Source: Nitrospinota bacterium
GTDB lineage: Bacteria > UBA8248
Assembly: GCA_011523725.1 (NCBI GenBank)
Contig: WTGD01000109.1
Coordinates: 1 to 14,862 of the forward strand
Reading direction: 5' to 3'
Length of the DNA stretch: 14,862 nucleotides
Shown: piece by piece, positions 12,974 to 14,862 of the stretch
How the letters are laid out: every line of letters begins with the position of its first letter
Numbering within the stretch: position 1 is the stretch's first letter
Notes under the pieces: model-generated
What the model was told of the DNA's origin: nothing
What the model saw: only the letters and a program-made list of their open reading frames with translations
Databases searched by the model: none
Made by a program: the position numbers and the translations under genes

Positions 12974-13807
12974 TTAAAGTGGATGGACGGCGATCCATCC
13001 TTCCCTTTTCCATGAGCCTGAATCTTCACAAGGCGCTACGCCGCTCACAGCAGCGACTGCCGCAAAGAGGCAGAGCACTGCGTCTAGGGCGTCTGCACTA
13101 GAACGACACTTGGAGCGAAAGGTTTCGGGGAGATTGATTCGTTCTTTGATCCCTTCGAGAATTTCGTCCCGCTTTGTCTCGTTCCCATCATACCCGTCAT
13201 GGGGTAACCCCCAGCAACGGAGTTGCGCTGCCGGAAACGCCTCGACGAGCAGTCCAGGTCCTGCTTTGGCCCAGGGCCATACAGGGCGCTTCGCATTAGC
13301 CAGCAGAGTCAGGCAGGCGGTGGCAAATGCCGCTCCTCCGCGCGGCTCTCTCTTATCCCGGCCCCACAGCGTCGAACGAACATTGACTCTCAGTTGCCTC
13401 CAGACGTTTTCGGTGGTACGCATTGGCTTGTTTTCTTCTTTAGGCTTGATGCTTTCTGCGTAGCGAACCAGTTGCTCAGCTTTTGCGAAAGGGCGATTCT
13501 CGGTTTCAAACGCCAAGACCGCTTTCAGAAGGGCAGGGAGACCGCCCTTTGGCATATGGAGTGCGGGCAGGGCAAAAGGAGCGTCGATGGCCGCTGCCAG
13601 ATAATCTGAATTTGCGAGGAGGTGGACTAGGCGGGCGAAAGGATGGTCTTTACCCGGTAATTCCTGCACTCGTCTCAGTGCGACTAATGCAAGATTGTTC
13701 GCGTCCCATTCCGCCGTTGCGATCCAGACGTTTGAACGCCCACAGCCCCGCCTCCACATCTTTTCGTTGCCCGAGAAGTCAATCCCGTGGACGAGTTGTT
13801 GTGCCAT
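12974..13807 (-). CDS. DUF429 family protein (predicted RNase H-fold nuclease)
   Basis: This 277-residue protein of unproven function has the motif order of DUF429: HGIDFSG (Asp10), AAIDAPFALP (Asp75), GLLVEAFPAAQL (Glu189), RSSADALDAVLCLFAAVAA (Asp239, Asp242) and a final EGWIAVHP strand. The spaced acidic residues fit the predicted RNase H-like nuclease fold of this family; activity is not known. The DNA is noticeably less GC-rich than both neighbours, and CTAG occurs six times in about 920 bases. There is no Shine-Dalgarno of quality before the ATG (GGGAAAACGG only). It sits between two metabolic genes with no obvious link to them, so lateral acquisition is likely. Confidence 0.78.
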   Translation of the reverse strand: MAQQLVHGIDFSGNEKMWRRGCGRSNVWIATAEWDANNLALVALRRVQELPGKDHPFARLVHLLANSDYLAAAIDAPFALPALHMPKGGLPALLKAVLAFETENRPFAKAEQLVRYAESIKPKEENKPMRTTENVWRQLRVNVRSTLWGRDKREPRGGAAFATACLTLLANAKRPVWPWAKAGPGLLVEAFPAAQLRCWGLPHDGYDGNETKRDEILEGIKERINLPETFRSKCRSSADALDAVLCLFAAVAAVSGVAPCEDSGSWKREGWIAVHPL

Positions 13808-13848
13808 TTCCGTTTTCCCTATACCCGATAATGGTAGAAGGCGAACGT

Positions 13849-13865
13849 CCTAGAGAAAGTCTAGG
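13849..13865. repeat. Inverted repeat CCTAGA-N5-TCTAGG between HMGL-like gene and DUF429
   Basis: Perfect six-base arms (13849-13854 and 13860-13865) surround a five-base centre in the 88-base gap. No T-run follows on either strand, so it is not a convincing terminator. It may be an operator or a remnant of an insertion boundary. CTAG-containing palindromes are otherwise rare in this window. Confidence 0.35.
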
Positions 13866-13895
13866 GGTGCGCAGGCGCCATCCGCCGGAGTTGTT

Positions 13896-14810
13896 TTACG
13901 ACGCCATTTCCCAGTCGGGGATGCCGGCGTGGAGGAGTTGCCCCGGCAGCTGGCGGTCCAGGATTTTCTCCGCGTGGGCGACGGCTTCGAGTAGTTTCGG
14001 CAGGTCGACCCCGGTCTCGATCCCCATCTCGTGGAGCATGTTGATCGAATCCTCGCTCGCGATGTTGCCGGTGGCGCGCGGGGCGAAAGGGCAGCCGCCC
14101 AGGCCGCCGATGGAGGCATCGAACGTATCGATCCCCACTTCCAGGCCCGCCAGCAGGTTGGCCAGGCCGGCCCCCCTCGTGTTGTGGAGGTGGAGCGCGT
14201 AGCGCACGGAGGGAAATTTTTCGCGTATGTACGTGGTGAGCCTCTTGATCTCCGCCGGGTTCGTCATCCCCACGGTGTCGGCCAGGCCGATTTCCCCGCA
14301 GCCCATGTCCACGTATTCGCCGACAATCCACTCCACGTCCTCATCGGAGATGCGCCCCTCATACGGGCAGCCGAACGCGGCGACCACGCCGCCCCGTAGT
14401 TTCAGCCCCGCGTCCAGCGCCATCCTGGCGACCTCGCGGGCGACCCCGAGCATCGTCTCCCGGCTCGCGCGGATGTTTTTCTGGTTGAACGTCTCGCTGG
14501 CGGCGACGAAGAGCATGACGCCGTCGAGTTCGCATTCCAAGGCGCGCTCCATGCCGCGCACGTTGGGAACCAGGGCCTCGTACTCGGCGTCTGGGCTGCG
14601 CTTGCAGCCCGCCAGCACCTCCTGCGCGTCTCTGAGCTGGGGGACGTGCTTGGGACTCACGAAACTTGTCACCTCGATGCGGCGCACGCCCGCGTCGGTG
14701 ATGGTATCCAGAAGCCGTATCTTGTCCTCGGGCGTGATGTATTGTTTCTCGTTCTGGAGGCCGTCTCGCGTGCCGACCTCGACGATACTGACCTTCGTGG
14801 GGAGACTCAT
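13896..14810 (-). CDS. 3-hydroxy-3-methylglutaryl-CoA lyase family protein
   Basis: This TIM-barrel (DRE-TIM) lyase of 304 residues probably cleaves HMG-CoA to acetyl-CoA and acetoacetate, in leucine or related branched-acid catabolism. Key residues align with the human enzyme at a constant offset of 26: Arg15, Asp16 (TRDGLQNE), His207 and His209 (LHLHNTRG), Cys240 in GGLGGCPF, and Asn249. The TSFVSPKHVPQL and AAFGCPYEG motifs are intact. One difference is HNT (Asn210) where the human enzyme has HDT, so the substrate could be a relative of HMG-CoA. ATG start at 14810, with AGGAG ten bases upstream; the promoter, if any, is cut off by the window edge. It lies on the same strand as the pump operon but is separated by DUF429. 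Confidence 0.9.
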   Translation of the reverse strand: MSLPTKVSIVEVGTRDGLQNEKQYITPEDKIRLLDTITDAGVRRIEVTSFVSPKHVPQLRDAQEVLAGCKRSPDAEYEALVPNVRGMERALECELDGVMLFVAASETFNQKNIRASRETMLGVAREVARMALDAGLKLRGGVVAAFGCPYEGRISDEDVEWIVGEYVDMGCGEIGLADTVGMTNPAEIKRLTTYIREKFPSVRYALHLHNTRGAGLANLLAGLEVGIDTFDASIGGLGGCPFAPRATGNIASEDSINMLHEMGIETGVDLPKLLEAVAHAEKILDRQLPGQLLHAGIPDWEMAS

Positions 14811-14820
14811 CGGGTTCTTT

Positions 14821-14826
14821 CTCCTG
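14821..14826 (-). promoter_or_regulatory. Ribosome binding site of the HMG-CoA lyase family gene
   Basis: CAGGAG on the minus strand lies ten bases from the ATG at 14810, slightly long but clear. The remaining bases to the window end show no recognisable promoter. Confidence 0.55.
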
Positions 14827-14862
14827 AGCAGTTGAATAATGCGTTCGTTTTCGCTGCCTTAT

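Noticed and set aside
1..14862. CRISPR arrays, tRNA or rRNA genes, insertion sequences
   Set aside because: I scanned for regular direct repeats, cloverleaf-like segments and transposase motifs by eye and saw none; a covariance-model or profile search was not possible.

Overview
The window is bacterial chromosomal DNA, GC-rich by eye, with closely packed genes and frequent GTG and TTG starts. The ribosomal block has the order common to most bacteria (secY-adk-map-infA-rpmJ-rpsM-rpsK-rpsD-rpoA-rplQ). Together with the accessory gene types (class III CoA-transferase, FadR-type regulator, biotin-dependent sodium pump), it suggests a diderm, proteobacteria-like or uncultivated deep lineage. I cannot name the phylum from this sequence.

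Region 1 (1-5862, + strand) is the 3' half of the spc operon plus the alpha operon: a 5'-truncated secY, adk, map, infA, rpmJ, rpsM, rpsK, rpsD, rpoA and rplQ. Genes are coupled by overlaps or short gaps, and the block closes with a strong intrinsic terminator after rplQ. Oddities are a basic N-terminal extension on IF1, TTG starts on both rpsK and rpsD, and a hairpin between rpsD and rpoA.

Region 2 (5879-7431, + strand) is a two-gene unit: a PaaI-like hotdog thioesterase overlapping an alanine dehydrogenase gene by ATGA. Its last stop codon shares a CTAG tetramer with the stop of the convergent regulator gene.

Region 3 (7428-12853, - strand; transcribed right to left) looks like one operon: carboxyltransferase alpha subunit, small OadG-type membrane subunit, biotin carrier protein, OadB-type Na+-pumping membrane subunit, class III (CaiB-type) CoA-transferase, and a FadR/FCD-type GntR regulator. 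The subunit order alpha-delta-gamma-beta is that of the methylmalonyl-CoA and glutaconyl-CoA decarboxylase sodium pumps. There is no biotin carboxylase gene here, which fits a decarboxylase rather than a carboxylase. A sigma70-like promoter, with a near-palindromic GntR-type operator over its -10 element, lies just upstream of the alpha gene. My inference is that the CoA-transferase loads a dicarboxylic acid onto CoA, the pump decarboxylates it while exporting Na+, and the product acyl-CoA can donate its CoA to the next acid. The terminal GntR gene would repress the operon.

Region 4 (12974-14862, - strand) holds a DUF429 protein (predicted RNase H-fold nuclease family) in DNA that is visibly less GC-rich and enriched in CTAG, so it is probably acquired. 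Upstream of it lies a 3-hydroxy-3-methylglutaryl-CoA lyase family gene, possibly functionally linked to the CoA-transferase. No rRNA, tRNA, CRISPR array or insertion sequence was seen. No gene-free stretch exceeds about 120 bases.
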